From Vibrio cincinnatiensis (GTDB lineage Bacteria; Pseudomonadota; Gammaproteobacteria; Enterobacterales; Vibrionaceae): 64,000 nt of DNA. Below are positions 8,703 to 17,038 of the stretch, piece after piece. A model generated the notes under the pieces. It was given only the letters and a program-made list of their open reading frames with translations, did no database searches and was not told where the DNA came from. The DNA lies in assembly GCF_022113815.1 (NCBI RefSeq), contig NZ_SGOM01000002.1, positions 248,001 to 312,000 of the forward strand. Direction: 5' to 3'. A program made the position numbers and the translations under genes. Position 1 is the first letter of the stretch. Each line of letters opens with the position of its first letter.

Positions 8703-9617
8703 ATGGATAAGCTTACCGCAATGCGCAGTTTTGTTGAGGTTGCCAATGTTGGCAGTTTTACCCAAGCCGCAGAGAATTTAAATCTCAGCCGATTACAAGT
8801 TTCTCGGCATGTACAAGAGATTGAAGCTTGGCTCAAACAGCGGCTCTTACATCGCACGACTCGAAAAGTCAGTTTAACGGCCGCAGGGGAAGACGCACTT
8901 AGGCAATGTGAGCAAATTCTCCACCAAACTGCTGAACTGGAAATGCACGCCTTGGAACAGGCTCGCTCTTTATCGGGCCGAATTCGACTTTCTGCGCCAA
9001 TCGGCCTTGCTCACCACCTATTACTCGATGCCATTGAGTCTTTTACGGAAAAACACCCACAAGTCACCATTGATGTACTGGCTTCAGATCGATTAGCACA
9101 ACTGGTGGATGAACGAGTGGATATTGCGCTACGTTTTACCCAACAACCGGATGATCACCTTATCGCGCGACGGCTTTTTCAGGTGGACACCGTTATTTGC
9201 GCATCCCCCGATTACCTAGCACAGCACCCCTCCATTTATGAGCCCAATGATTTACGCAGCCACAACTGTTTTATCCACCTTTCGAACCATAAATGGGAAT
9301 TTATTCGTGATAACCGTTCCTACAGTGTCAAGGTCAATGGCACACTTCGTGCCAATGATATGAGTTTGCTTGGACGGGCAGCCTTACATGGAAAAGGTAT
9401 TGTGCTTTTACCTTATGATTTGGCCTATCACCACTTACAAACACAACAACTTATTCGTCTTTTACCTGATTACCACGTCCCAAGCAGTGCTCTTTGGGCC
9501 GTATATCTTTCACGAAGTTATCAAAGCCCACTGGTAAGGCAATTTATTGATTTTGTTTCAGAGCAATGGTCATCATTAGCCATGACCCTCTCTACTGAAC
9601 CCTATCCATCACATTAA
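8703..9617 (+). CDS. LysR family transcriptional regulator
   Basis: DNA-binding regulator with an N-terminal winged helix (AMRSFVEVANVGSFTQAAENL at about residues 6-26, then LSRLQVSRHVQEIE) and a type-2 periplasmic-binding-like effector domain. The start at 8703 gives 304 residues, the usual length; a GTG three codons earlier is possible. It is divergent from the NAD(P)-binding reductase gene with about 119 bases between them, so it probably controls that gene. The effector is unknown. Confidence 0.92.
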   Translation: MDKLTAMRSFVEVANVGSFTQAAENLNLSRLQVSRHVQEIEAWLKQRLLHRTTRKVSLTAAGEDALRQCEQILHQTAELEMHALEQARSLSGRIRLSAPIGLAHHLLLDAIESFTEKHPQVTIDVLASDRLAQLVDERVDIALRFTQQPDDHLIARRLFQVDTVICASPDYLAQHPSIYEPNDLRSHNCFIHLSNHKWEFIRDNRSYSVKVNGTLRANDMSLLGRAALHGKGIVLLPYDLAYHHLQTQQLIRLLPDYHVPSSALWAVYLSRSYQSPLVRQFIDFVSEQWSSLAMTLSTEPYPSH

Positions 9618-9714
9618 ATAAAGCGAAGGGAACCAAAACATCGTGTGATACGAAACGCTTCTTCACCGATTCAACATCGACCACCTAGCCCTAAAAGTTA
9701 GCTAACCCAGTGGC

Positions 9715-10911
9715 TTAATCGTTCGATTGTTCACGTTTATGTTTAGGCACATAGTTAAGAATCGAGATAGGAACCGGCTTGCTTGGTTCAAATCCTTCAA
9801 TCACTCTGCGCTCAATTAAGTGGCCTAATCGGCTTTCAATCATGCAAAGATTTTTAAAATTATCTTTCGAGACAAAAGAAATGGCTTCCCCTTTCTCATC
9901 AGCTCGTCCTGTACGCCCAATACGGTGTACATATTCATCAGCAGGAAAGGGTAAGTCATAGTTCACAACTCGAGATAACGCCTGAATATCAATACCACGA
10001 GCTCCGACACCGGTCGCCACCATGTATTGGATTTTACCTGCTTTAAAATCTTCTAAGAGCTGTACGCGGATCGCTTGACTTCGGCCACTGTGAAAGGCTT
10101 CCGCATGAATGCCACGCTTTTCTAACTGAGCCACTAATTTTGCCGCACCATGCTTGGTTTCGATAAAAATCAGGGCTTGATCCCACTGATTTTCCTTGAT
10201 CAAATGACTCAATAAAGCCGATTTTTTATCTTTATCCACCGTGATGAGCCATTGCTCAATATTCACTTTGGAAGCTTGGTTTGCCGCAATCGTAATTTCG
10301 TAGGGATCGGTGACGGCTGTCTTTGCTAAATCTCGAACCTTGTGCGACAACGTGGCAGAAAAAAGCAAAAATTGAGCCTCTCTTGGTAAACGATCAATGA
10401 TTTTATTAATCGGTTCAATAAAGCCCATATCAAGCATCCGATCGGCTTCATCCAAGACCACCATCTCCACTTCATCAAAATGAACAGCCCGTTGACCATA
10501 CATATCCAGCAAACGCCCCGGTGTGGCAACCAACACATCCACCCCATCAATCAGGCGTTGTTTTTGTGTCTGCTCATCAACACCACCGAACATCGCCAAT
10601 GTGGTTAACCCTGTATGCTTAGCATACTGCTCTGTATTGTTTGCCACCTGAATGGCAAGCTCTCGAGTTGGGACTAAGATCAACGCTCGAATCCGTTTTT
10701 TACGCTGAGTGGTACCATTTTGCAATTTATGCAAAATCGGTAATACAAAGCTCGCGGTTTTTCCGGTGCCCGTTTGAGCAGCCGCAATCAGATCTTGTCC
10801 CTGTAAAATAACCGGAATGGCTTTACGTTGAATGGTGGTCGGTTTTTGATAACCCAGTTCAGACACAGATTGAATCAGTGCCTCGCTTAGTCCAAGTTGT
10901 ATAAATGACAT
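9715..10911 (-). CDS. rhlE: DEAD-box ATP-dependent RNA helicase, RhlE type
   Basis: Unwinds RNA in ribosome assembly or RNA turnover. The motifs are in order: Q motif (PTTIQRKAIP), AQTGTGKT (Walker A, about residues 44-51), PTRELA, DEAD (about 147-150), SAT, ARGID and HRIGRTGRA. The start at 10911 (398 residues) begins MSFIQLGLSEAL, as in RhlE proteins; the frame extends ten codons further upstream without similarity. The C-terminal tail is short and basic. Assignment to RhlE rather than a close DEAD-box relative is by overall pattern. Confidence 0.9.
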   Translation of the reverse strand: MSFIQLGLSEALIQSVSELGYQKPTTIQRKAIPVILQGQDLIAAAQTGTGKTASFVLPILHKLQNGTTQRKKRIRALILVPTRELAIQVANNTEQYAKHTGLTTLAMFGGVDEQTQKQRLIDGVDVLVATPGRLLDMYGQRAVHFDEVEMVVLDEADRMLDMGFIEPINKIIDRLPREAQFLLFSATLSHKVRDLAKTAVTDPYEITIAANQASKVNIEQWLITVDKDKKSALLSHLIKENQWDQALIFIETKHGAAKLVAQLEKRGIHAEAFHSGRSQAIRVQLLEDFKAGKIQYMVATGVGARGIDIQALSRVVNYDLPFPADEYVHRIGRTGRADEKGEAISFVSKDNFKNLCMIESRLGHLIERRVIEGFEPSKPVPISILNYVPKHKREQSND

Positions 10912-10974
10912 GATGAGCCCAAAGTCGATAAGGTAGAGCAAGAACGCTCTAGAATAGGGAAAATTCTAACATGA

Positions 10975-11014
10975 AGAAAAAGGTATGGAGAGCGTTATCA
11001 CACTTTCATACCTT
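10975..11014 (-). terminator. terminator after ribB
   Basis: On the minus strand AAGGTATG (11014-11007) pairs with CATACCTT (10987-10980), followed by TTTC. The 19-base loop is long but the stem and T run fit. Confidence 0.6.
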
Positions 11015-11050
11015 TTCGTATAACGTCAATCAATAAAAAGACGCGATCAA

Positions 11051-11707
11051 TTAAGCCAGTTTTTGTTCATAAGCAAGACGATACTGCACCATATCTTCGA
11101 TTGTGAGTACGGGCATATTGTGCAAGCGACCAAACGCAATAATTTCTGGTGTTTTTGCCATCGTCCCATCTGGGTTGGTGAGTTCACACAATACACCGGA
11201 AGGAAGCAAACCCGCCATTTGCATCAAATCCACCGTCCCTTCTGTATGACCTCGACGTGCCATAATACCCCCTTTGCGAGCACGCAAAGGAAACACATGT
11301 CCAGGACGAGCGAGATCTTCCGGCTTTGCATCAGGGTTAATCGCGGTCTTTATCGTTGTCACACGATCTTTGGCTGACACACCCGTTGTCACCCCATGTT
11401 TCGCTTCAATCGATACCGTAAAGGCCGTTTGATTTTGGCTGTTATTGTGCTGCACCATCGGTGGCAAAGCCAATTTATTGGCTTGTTCATCGGTCAAACA
11501 TAAACAGACGATTCCACTACACTCACGGATCATCAGCGCCATTTGCTCAGTGGTTAATGTCTCTGCGGCATAGATGATGTCGCCTTCATTTTCACGATCT
11601 TCATCATCCAATAACAAAACACCTCGCCCTTCTCGTAAGGCTTGTAGTGCATGTTCAACTCGGGTGATAGGGTCGCCAAACTCGGCAAGTAAAGATAGCT
11701 GATTCAT
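11051..11707 (-). CDS. ribB: 3,4-dihydroxy-2-butanone 4-phosphate synthase
   Basis: Converts ribulose 5-phosphate to 3,4-dihydroxy-2-butanone 4-phosphate and formate, the second precursor of riboflavin. The acidic metal-binding stretch [10 protein letters not shown] (residues 34-43) and [11 protein letters not shown] (about 150-160) are intact. At 218 residues it is the stand-alone RibB form without a RibA domain. A 5' leader with an FMN riboswitch precedes it. This is a chromosome II copy, consistent with FMN-controlled riboflavin synthesis separate from the main rib operon. GTAAACC-type purines (TTAGGAGTAAACC) precede the ATG. Confidence 0.97.
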   Translation of the reverse strand: MNQLSLLAEFGDPITRVEHALQALREGRGVLLLDDEDRENEGDIIYAAETLTTEQMALMIRECSGIVCLCLTDEQANKLALPPMVQHNNSQNQTAFTVSIEAKHGVTTGVSAKDRVTTIKTAINPDAKPEDLARPGHVFPLRARKGGIMARRGHTEGTVDLMQMAGLLPSGVLCELTNPDGTMAKTPEIIAFGRLHNMPVLTIEDMVQYRLAYEQKLA

Positions 11708-11916
11708 GGTTTACTCCTAATAATGACCAGAATCAGGGCGGCTATGAGGTAAACGAAATGCACCAAATACAGCGAATCGCGCAAGCGCATCAACGCTGAG
11801 TATGATGTATACCCACCAACAGAAATGCCATGGAGATTAATGTCGTGTTATCCATACCTTACGGTAAAAGAAACATGACTAAGCCACCGTCATTTCATGC
11901 CAGCAGATATGATTGT

Positions 11917-12051
11917 CATTCTCTCTCATCCGGACTATAACCGTCGGCTCTGGCGTCTCACCAGATCTGCTGACCTCGACAAATCGAGCGCTCGTGGGCT
12001 CACCCTATTGGGTATACCACCGGTGGGGAATTTCACCCCGCCCTGAGAATT
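11917..12051 (-). ncRNA. FMN riboswitch (RFN element)
   Basis: Reading the minus strand, the conserved RFN parts occur in order: CAGGGCGGGGTGAAATTCC, CCACCGGTGG, AGCCCACGAGCG, GGTCAGCAGATCTGGTGAGA, and GCCGACGGTTATAGTCCGGATG close to the 3' end. The element ends about 210 bases before the ribB start, leaving a long expression platform (11708-11916). I saw no strong intrinsic terminator there, so control could act on translation or through Rho; that is inference. Confidence 0.96.
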
Positions 12052-12226
12052 CTATAAATAAATTACGTATTCAGTGTAGCGAATGAGAGTTAAGCCCCCA
12101 CTCACCGCAGATAATGGTAATACTTTGTCTCTCTTTTGCAAAGGAGCGTTATCACAGATAACCACCAATCCCAAATCCCCCCCCCGACTCAATGTGTCAG
12201 GGCGAAGAAGAAGGCACAGCACCAAG

Positions 12227-14116
12227 CTACAGCTTAAAGCGGGCAATCTCTTTTTCCAATTCATTGGCTAACGCATGCAACTCTTTGGCTTGCTGAACCG
12301 CATCAATCGCATCGCTAGCCAGCTGATCACTGACCTCACGCACAGACTCAGTATTGCTGTTGATATCCGAAGTAACGAGTGATTGCTCTTCTGCTGCCGA
12401 GGCAATTTGTGTTGCCATATCACTGATTAACTGAATCGCATCACTAATTGCATGTAAACTTTCCCCCGTATGATTGACATCATCAACACTGGTTTCCACC
12501 AACTTATGGCTTTCCGTCATCACGGAAACGGCATTGCTGGTCACTTTTTGCAACCCAGCAATTTTCGTTTGAATCTCTTCTGTCGAAGCATGAGTTCGCT
12601 GGGAGAGCACCCTTACTTCATCGGCAACCACAGCAAAACCTCGACCTTGTTCACCCGCACGCGCTGCTTCAATGGCCGCATTCAGTGCTAATAAATTGGT
12701 TTGCTCAGCAATGGCTCGAATGGTAGAAAGGATGGTAGAAATATCATTTGCATGCACCTCTAGTTCACCAATTATTGCAACGGCATTCGTTAACTCTTTC
12801 GCCAATTGGTCAATAGACTGTTTACTCTGCTGCATTTGTTGATAGCCTTGTGCCCCTAATTCAACCGATTGGTTAGCATTTTTGGCGGTATTCTCAGCAT
12901 TACCAGCAATTTCCGCCGTGGCCGAAGCCATTTCTGTTACCGCGGTAGCGACCATTGTTATTTCATCTTGCTGAGTACGGATGCGCTCACTTCTCCGTGT
13001 CGCAGCGCTAGCAGCATGATTAGCACCTTGGGTTAAGGCTTCAGTAACATCACGAACATTTTTCACCATGACATGCAGCCTATCGACAAACTTATTAAAT
13101 TTGTCAGCCAAGATTCCCACTTCATCTTGGCTTTTCACAGGGAGTCGGCGAGTTAAGTCTCCATCGCCTTCGGCAATATCCCCTAATGCTGCAGCAATAT
13201 GGCTTAACTCATTGAGTTGGCGGGCCACAAACCAAGAGGTAAGCAAAGCCATGAGCACTAAGATCACGACACCAATAGATAATTGCGTCAATAACATCTG
13301 ATTTAACGGCTGCTCAAGAACCGCTTTATCCATCACCATTACCAACATCCAGTCTGTATGTTCGATAGTTTGAGCCATTAAAACATGGCTTTTATTTCCC
13401 ACTGAAAATGTCAACAAAGAATGCTGAGCCGCTGCATTTTGCAAAGCGCGGATGGTAAGTTGTGGTGCAATCTCTTCCGTTGATTTTAAAATAAGTTTTT
13501 GATTTGGGTGAGCAACGATGTTCCCTTGTTGGTTAACTAACGCAGCGTATCCTTTGCCCGGAACATCAATAGCAAGAATGTCTTTAATCAACTTTTCCAG
13601 TACCAGATCAGAAGCGGCGACGCCGATCAGTTGTCCGTGATAGTTCACCGGCTCAGCTAATGTCACCACTAAGGTATTCATCGTGGCACTGATATAAGGA
13701 GCGGTGGTGATCGGTGCTTTTGCCGCTTTGGCTTCTTGATACCAACCTCGAGCTCTAGGATCATACCCTGCTCGGTTTAACGATGGATCTTGACGAAACA
13801 TTTCCCCTTGTTCATTGCCATAAAAACTCAGGCTAAAGTCACCAGATCGTAGGGTCTGTCTAAGATGAGCCACAATATCAAGTTGAGGATTCGCCTCAAT
13901 TTCTTCGCGTAAACCTCGTAGTGAAATCTGTTTGGAGAGAAACCAATCGCTAATTCCTTTCGAATAGGAAATTAAGATATTTCGGCTTTCACTTTCTATC
14001 GCTCTCCAACTGTCTTTTTTAAAGGTTTGATAGCCAGCAGCAACCAAAGCCATGGCGGTTATCGCAATGGCAATAATAACGGAAAGAACCATTTTTCTTT
14101 TAAGACTCATTTTCAT
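12227..14116 (-). CDS. methyl-accepting chemotaxis protein with dCache sensor
   Basis: Membrane chemoreceptor of 629 residues. An N-terminal membrane helix (about 8-30) and a periplasmic dCache_1 domain (about 35-275) come first; the latter contains [13 protein letters not shown], the R..WY signature seen in amine- or amino-acid-sensing dCache domains. A second membrane helix (about 278-300), a HAMP domain and a long cytoplasmic signalling helix with the conserved hairpin [20 protein letters not shown] follow. The start is fixed by TAGGAG eight bases before 14116. No CheR-docking pentapeptide ends it. A role in sensing amino acids is inferred from the motif only. Confidence 0.93.
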   Translation of the reverse strand: MKMSLKRKMVLSVIIAIAITAMALVAAGYQTFKKDSWRAIESESRNILISYSKGISDWFLSKQISLRGLREEIEANPQLDIVAHLRQTLRSGDFSLSFYGNEQGEMFRQDPSLNRAGYDPRARGWYQEAKAAKAPITTAPYISATMNTLVVTLAEPVNYHGQLIGVAASDLVLEKLIKDILAIDVPGKGYAALVNQQGNIVAHPNQKLILKSTEEIAPQLTIRALQNAAAQHSLLTFSVGNKSHVLMAQTIEHTDWMLVMVMDKAVLEQPLNQMLLTQLSIGVVILVLMALLTSWFVARQLNELSHIAAALGDIAEGDGDLTRRLPVKSQDEVGILADKFNKFVDRLHVMVKNVRDVTEALTQGANHAASAATRRSERIRTQQDEITMVATAVTEMASATAEIAGNAENTAKNANQSVELGAQGYQQMQQSKQSIDQLAKELTNAVAIIGELEVHANDISTILSTIRAIAEQTNLLALNAAIEAARAGEQGRGFAVVADEVRVLSQRTHASTEEIQTKIAGLQKVTSNAVSVMTESHKLVETSVDDVNHTGESLHAISDAIQLISDMATQIASAAEEQSLVTSDINSNTESVREVSDQLASDAIDAVQQAKELHALANELEKEIARFKL

Positions 14117-14286
14117 GAGTAAAACTCCTATTTTAATTAGAATAATTCAGCCCACAGACTAACGGAAAAGCATAAAAATACTCTGCTTCACTTCCCAATC
14201 TAATGACTGCTTTCCAATATAAATAAAGTCAATGACACATTGATGCAAAGCAGAGAAGATGTAAAAAGGGAAGAAAAGCGGCGAAG

Positions 14287-14320
14287 AAAGAAAAGAAAAG
14301 AAAAGAAAAGAAAAGAAAAA
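14287..14320. repeat. AAAAG pentanucleotide repeat
   Basis: Five perfect AAAAG units (14291-14315) with partial units on both sides, in the 256-base gap between the chemoreceptor and the zinc-ribbon gene. On the minus strand it forms a TTTTC tract behind the small hairpin at 14331-14350. Confidence 0.9.
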
Positions 14321-14330
14321 CGATATCAAG

Positions 14331-14350
14331 ACTCTCGATATAGCGAGAGT
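14331..14350 (-). terminator. hairpin after the zinc-ribbon gene
   Basis: ACTCTCG (14331-14337) pairs with CGAGAGT (14344-14350). On the minus strand a T run (TTTTTC) begins about nine bases after the stem, so it is a weak terminator. Confidence 0.45.
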
Positions 14351-14372
14351 CTGTCATTTCACAGCAATACTT

Positions 14373-14600
14373 TTAAATTACTTTAGCACGAGAGAAATTG
14401 GTGGATGGCAATGAAGAAGGTTGATTACATAATCGGCAAATACCTTGTTTTTCCATTTTATAATAATGTTCACCATGCATTAATAACGACATAAATTGTT
14501 GGAAGCTTTGCCAGCCAGAACACGTTGATGTTTGACAGCGCCTCATTACCACTTTGTGCGGGGTAATTTTATGGCAACAGCTGCAATAAGCTTCAGGCAT
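14373..14600 (-). CDS. small cysteine-rich (zinc-ribbon-like) protein
   Basis: A 75-residue protein with seven cysteines: C6, C8 and C9 near the N-terminus, C22 and C27, and C55/C58 in a CRLC pair. The CxxC-type spacing suggests zinc binding. TCCTCC on the plus strand (GGAGGA on the minus) lies 9-10 bases before the ATG. I cannot name a family with certainty; it looks like a conserved Vibrio hypothetical. It stands alone between the chemoreceptor and putP. Confidence 0.7.
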   Translation of the reverse strand: MPEAYCSCCHKITPHKVVMRRCQTSTCSGWQSFQQFMSLLMHGEHYYKMEKQGICRLCNQPSSLPSTNFSRAKVI

Positions 14601-14699
14601 AGCTCAATCCTCCTAATTTACGTTATTGACAATTGACGTAATATTGGGCAATTCGTTCCATAAATGCAGATTTCATTTTTATTTTTGTGATAAAAATCA

Positions 14700-14730
14700 T
14701 AAAAATGCCCCATCATCGTGTATGGGGCAT
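14700..14730 (-). terminator. terminator after putP
   Basis: On the minus strand ATGCCCCAT (14730-14722) pairs with ATGGGGCAT (14713-14705), followed by TTTTTATG. Confidence 0.85.
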
Positions 14731-14754
14731 CAAGAATCCGGTGCAATCTCAGAC

Positions 14755-16245
14755 TTAGTCTAATTCAACCAACTGCTTTTTAAAGCTAACATGTTGTGCT
14801 TTAACCGCTTCTTCTGGTTCGTCCGTGAATAAACTCACCAAGACAATGGCCAGAGTTGAAAATACAATACCGGGTAAAATTTCATAGACATCAAACCATC
14901 CCCCGGTCAGCTGTTTCCAAATCACAATGGTGGCTCCCCCGACTAAAATGCCAGCCAAGGCCCCATTACGATTCATTCGAGACCAATAAAGGCTAAGCAC
15001 TAATACCGGGCCAAATGCGGCACCAAACCCAGCCCACGCATAAGAAACTAACCCCAATACCGAGCTGTCTGGTGTCATCGCAAGAATCAATGCAACGATA
15101 GAAATCAAAATGACGGCAAGGCGGCCAACACGTACCACCGCTTCTGAGCTGGCTTCTTGCTTGAAAACCTGCTTATAAAAATCTTCCGCCAGTGCGGATG
15201 AAGAAACCAATAATTGAGAATCGGCAGTACTCATGATGGCTGCTAAAATCGCCGCCAATAAAATACCAGCAATCACTGGGTGAAAAATAGCATTAACTAG
15301 CAGCATGAAGATTTTTTCACCATCATCTAATGTCATCGTACCACTGTGGGTGACATACACTAGGCCCACCAACCCGACTAACATTGCTCCAAACATGGAA
15401 AGCGCCGTCCAGATCACCGCAATCCAACGAGCGGTGGTAAGATCTTTGTTTGAGCGAGCCGCTTTAAAACGCGCCAAAATATGTGGCTGACCAAAGTAGC
15501 CAAAACCCCAACCCACTAAAGACAAAATGGCAATAATCGACAAAGGTTGACCTTTCATATCGTCCCATAACGTAAGCAGTTGTGGGTTAATTGCACTTAA
15601 ATCCGTTTCTAATTGTTCAAATCCTCCATTCATGGCTGCAATCGGAACAATCAACAAGGCGGCAGCCATTAATAACCCTTGAACGAGATCGGTCCAAGAA
15701 ACGGCGAGGAAACCACCAAATAAGGTATAAGAAACCACGCAAATCGTCCCAATAATGACGGCGGTGGTGTAATCAAGCCCAAAAACCGTTTCAAACAATT
15801 TTCCACCGGCAACTAAACCAGAGCTGGTATAGAAAAGGAAAAATAAAAGAATGAAGAAAGCAGAAATCGTTTGAATGAGTTTGGATTTATCATTGAATCG
15901 ACGTGATAAAAACTCAGGTAGCGTCAGTGAATCAGTGGTAATGCTGTAGGTTCGTAGGCGCTTGGCGGTGATCAGCCAGTTTGCCCATGTTCCCACCAAC
16001 AAACCACCAGCAAGCCAAAAAGCTTCTATCCCCGCCGCATAAGCATAGCCAGGCAATCCCAACAACAACCAACCACTCATATCAGAAGCCCCAGCAGACA
16101 GCGCTGCAGGCCACGGCCCGAGAGAGCGCCCCCCTAAAAAGTAATCCGATGAGTTTTTGGTTCGCTGGTAAGCAAACACACCGATGGCCAACATCATAAT
16201 TAAGTAAATGATGAAGGTTGTTGTAATAGCAAAGCTATTTTCCAT
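14755..16245 (-). CDS. putP: sodium/proline symporter
   Basis: Imports proline with Na+ for use by PutA. It is a 496-residue member of the solute:sodium symporter family with about 13 hydrophobic segments. The motif SSDYFLGGRSLGPWPAALS (about residues 31-49) and GASDMSGWLLLGLPG (about 51-65) are characteristic of PutP and include the sodium and proline binding region. GAGGAAATATCA precedes the ATG at 16245. It is the last gene of the putA / C-terminal-domain / putP run on the minus strand. Confidence 0.97.
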   Translation of the reverse strand: MENSFAITTTFIIYLIMMLAIGVFAYQRTKNSSDYFLGGRSLGPWPAALSAGASDMSGWLLLGLPGYAYAAGIEAFWLAGGLLVGTWANWLITAKRLRTYSITTDSLTLPEFLSRRFNDKSKLIQTISAFFILLFFLFYTSSGLVAGGKLFETVFGLDYTTAVIIGTICVVSYTLFGGFLAVSWTDLVQGLLMAAALLIVPIAAMNGGFEQLETDLSAINPQLLTLWDDMKGQPLSIIAILSLVGWGFGYFGQPHILARFKAARSNKDLTTARWIAVIWTALSMFGAMLVGLVGLVYVTHSGTMTLDDGEKIFMLLVNAIFHPVIAGILLAAILAAIMSTADSQLLVSSSALAEDFYKQVFKQEASSEAVVRVGRLAVILISIVALILAMTPDSSVLGLVSYAWAGFGAAFGPVLVLSLYWSRMNRNGALAGILVGGATIVIWKQLTGGWFDVYEILPGIVFSTLAIVLVSLFTDEPEEAVKAQHVSFKKQLVELD

Positions 16246-16316
16246 TGATATTTCCTCTATTTATAAGATCGCTTTCTGTCATCCCCTCAATCACCGAGGA
16301 GAAAAGCAGCAAAGGA

Positions 16317-17015
16317 TTAATGACTTTCACTTCCTAACTCAAGTAATGTCGCGTTTCCGCCCACCGCAGTAATATTGATGGTTCGCGTACGTTCAGTAAT
16401 AAAACGCAGCGATAAATGTGGGTCATAAGCGGTAGGAAGCTGAATAAAATCTGTTTCAGAGACCAGATTAATAATAGCGCCAGAATGCTTTGCTAATTGT
16501 CGATTAAGCAAGCGTTCTCGTGCTCGGTGCCCAACATAACCAACACTACGAACATCTGATTCGATTAAGGTTTGGTAGGCATCCAATGAGGTTAGCTGTA
16601 ATAAGTTAATCGGCAGTGAAACCGATTGAACTACAGAGTGTAGTAGTGCCGTCAATTGTCGATCATCACTGCATATAATGACACTATTGCCCGCAACAAG
16701 AGCACAAACAAGTTGAGCAAACATAGCCCATTGCCCAGCTTGACTGTGTTCTTCTTGAAGCATTAAAGCAACGCCTCGCCCTGCAGTATATAGTTCGTTG
16801 GTCTCGCCCGTTGGCCCAACTAAACAATAAGGCTGAGCAAGTAAAGAAGAGGCATGCTCAAGGTGATACGTCATGACTCGGGCTAAATCTTGTCGATTCT
16901 TCTCTAGCTCACGTTTAAATAAAAGTAAGTACTCACATTTTTTATCAAAAGCAGTAAGGTTCCAGTTCTCCCAAGCTGATAAAGCATCAGCAAAACAGGT
17001 GGCTTGATGTACCAT
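16317..17015 (-). CDS. stand-alone ALDH-like domain matching the C-terminal domain of PutA
   Basis: A 232-residue protein that begins 23 bases after the putA stop. It looks like a degenerate aldehyde dehydrogenase fold: GRGVALMLQEE, QLVCALVAGNSVIICSDD (about 100-118) and VGYVGHRARERLLNRQLAKHSGAIINLVSETD echo the cofactor-domain strands, but there is no catalytic Glu/Cys pair. Long PutA proteins carry such a non-catalytic ALDH-superfamily domain at their C-terminus, where it seals the substrate channel and aids oligomer formation. Here putA stops right after the active dehydrogenase domain and this piece is a separate gene. It is often annotated as 1-pyrroline-5-carboxylate dehydrogenase, which the missing residues do not support. 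Confidence 0.8.
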   Translation of the reverse strand: MVHQATCFADALSAWENWNLTAFDKKCEYLLLFKRELEKNRQDLARVMTYHLEHASSLLAQPYCLVGPTGETNELYTAGRGVALMLQEEHSQAGQWAMFAQLVCALVAGNSVIICSDDRQLTALLHSVVQSVSLPINLLQLTSLDAYQTLIESDVRSVGYVGHRARERLLNRQLAKHSGAIINLVSETDFIQLPTAYDPHLSLRFITERTRTINITAVGGNATLLELGSESH

Positions 17016-17038
17016 AAGAAAATTCCTCGCTCAGTCTG

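Noticed and set aside
12052..12264. Small frames on both strands between the ribB leader and the chemoreceptor
   Set aside because: They overlap the end of the chemoreceptor gene and the leader region and contain the C9 run; no protein-like character.
16317..17015. Functional 1-pyrroline-5-carboxylate dehydrogenase
   Set aside because: No catalytic Glu or Cys region; too short for an active aldehyde dehydrogenase.
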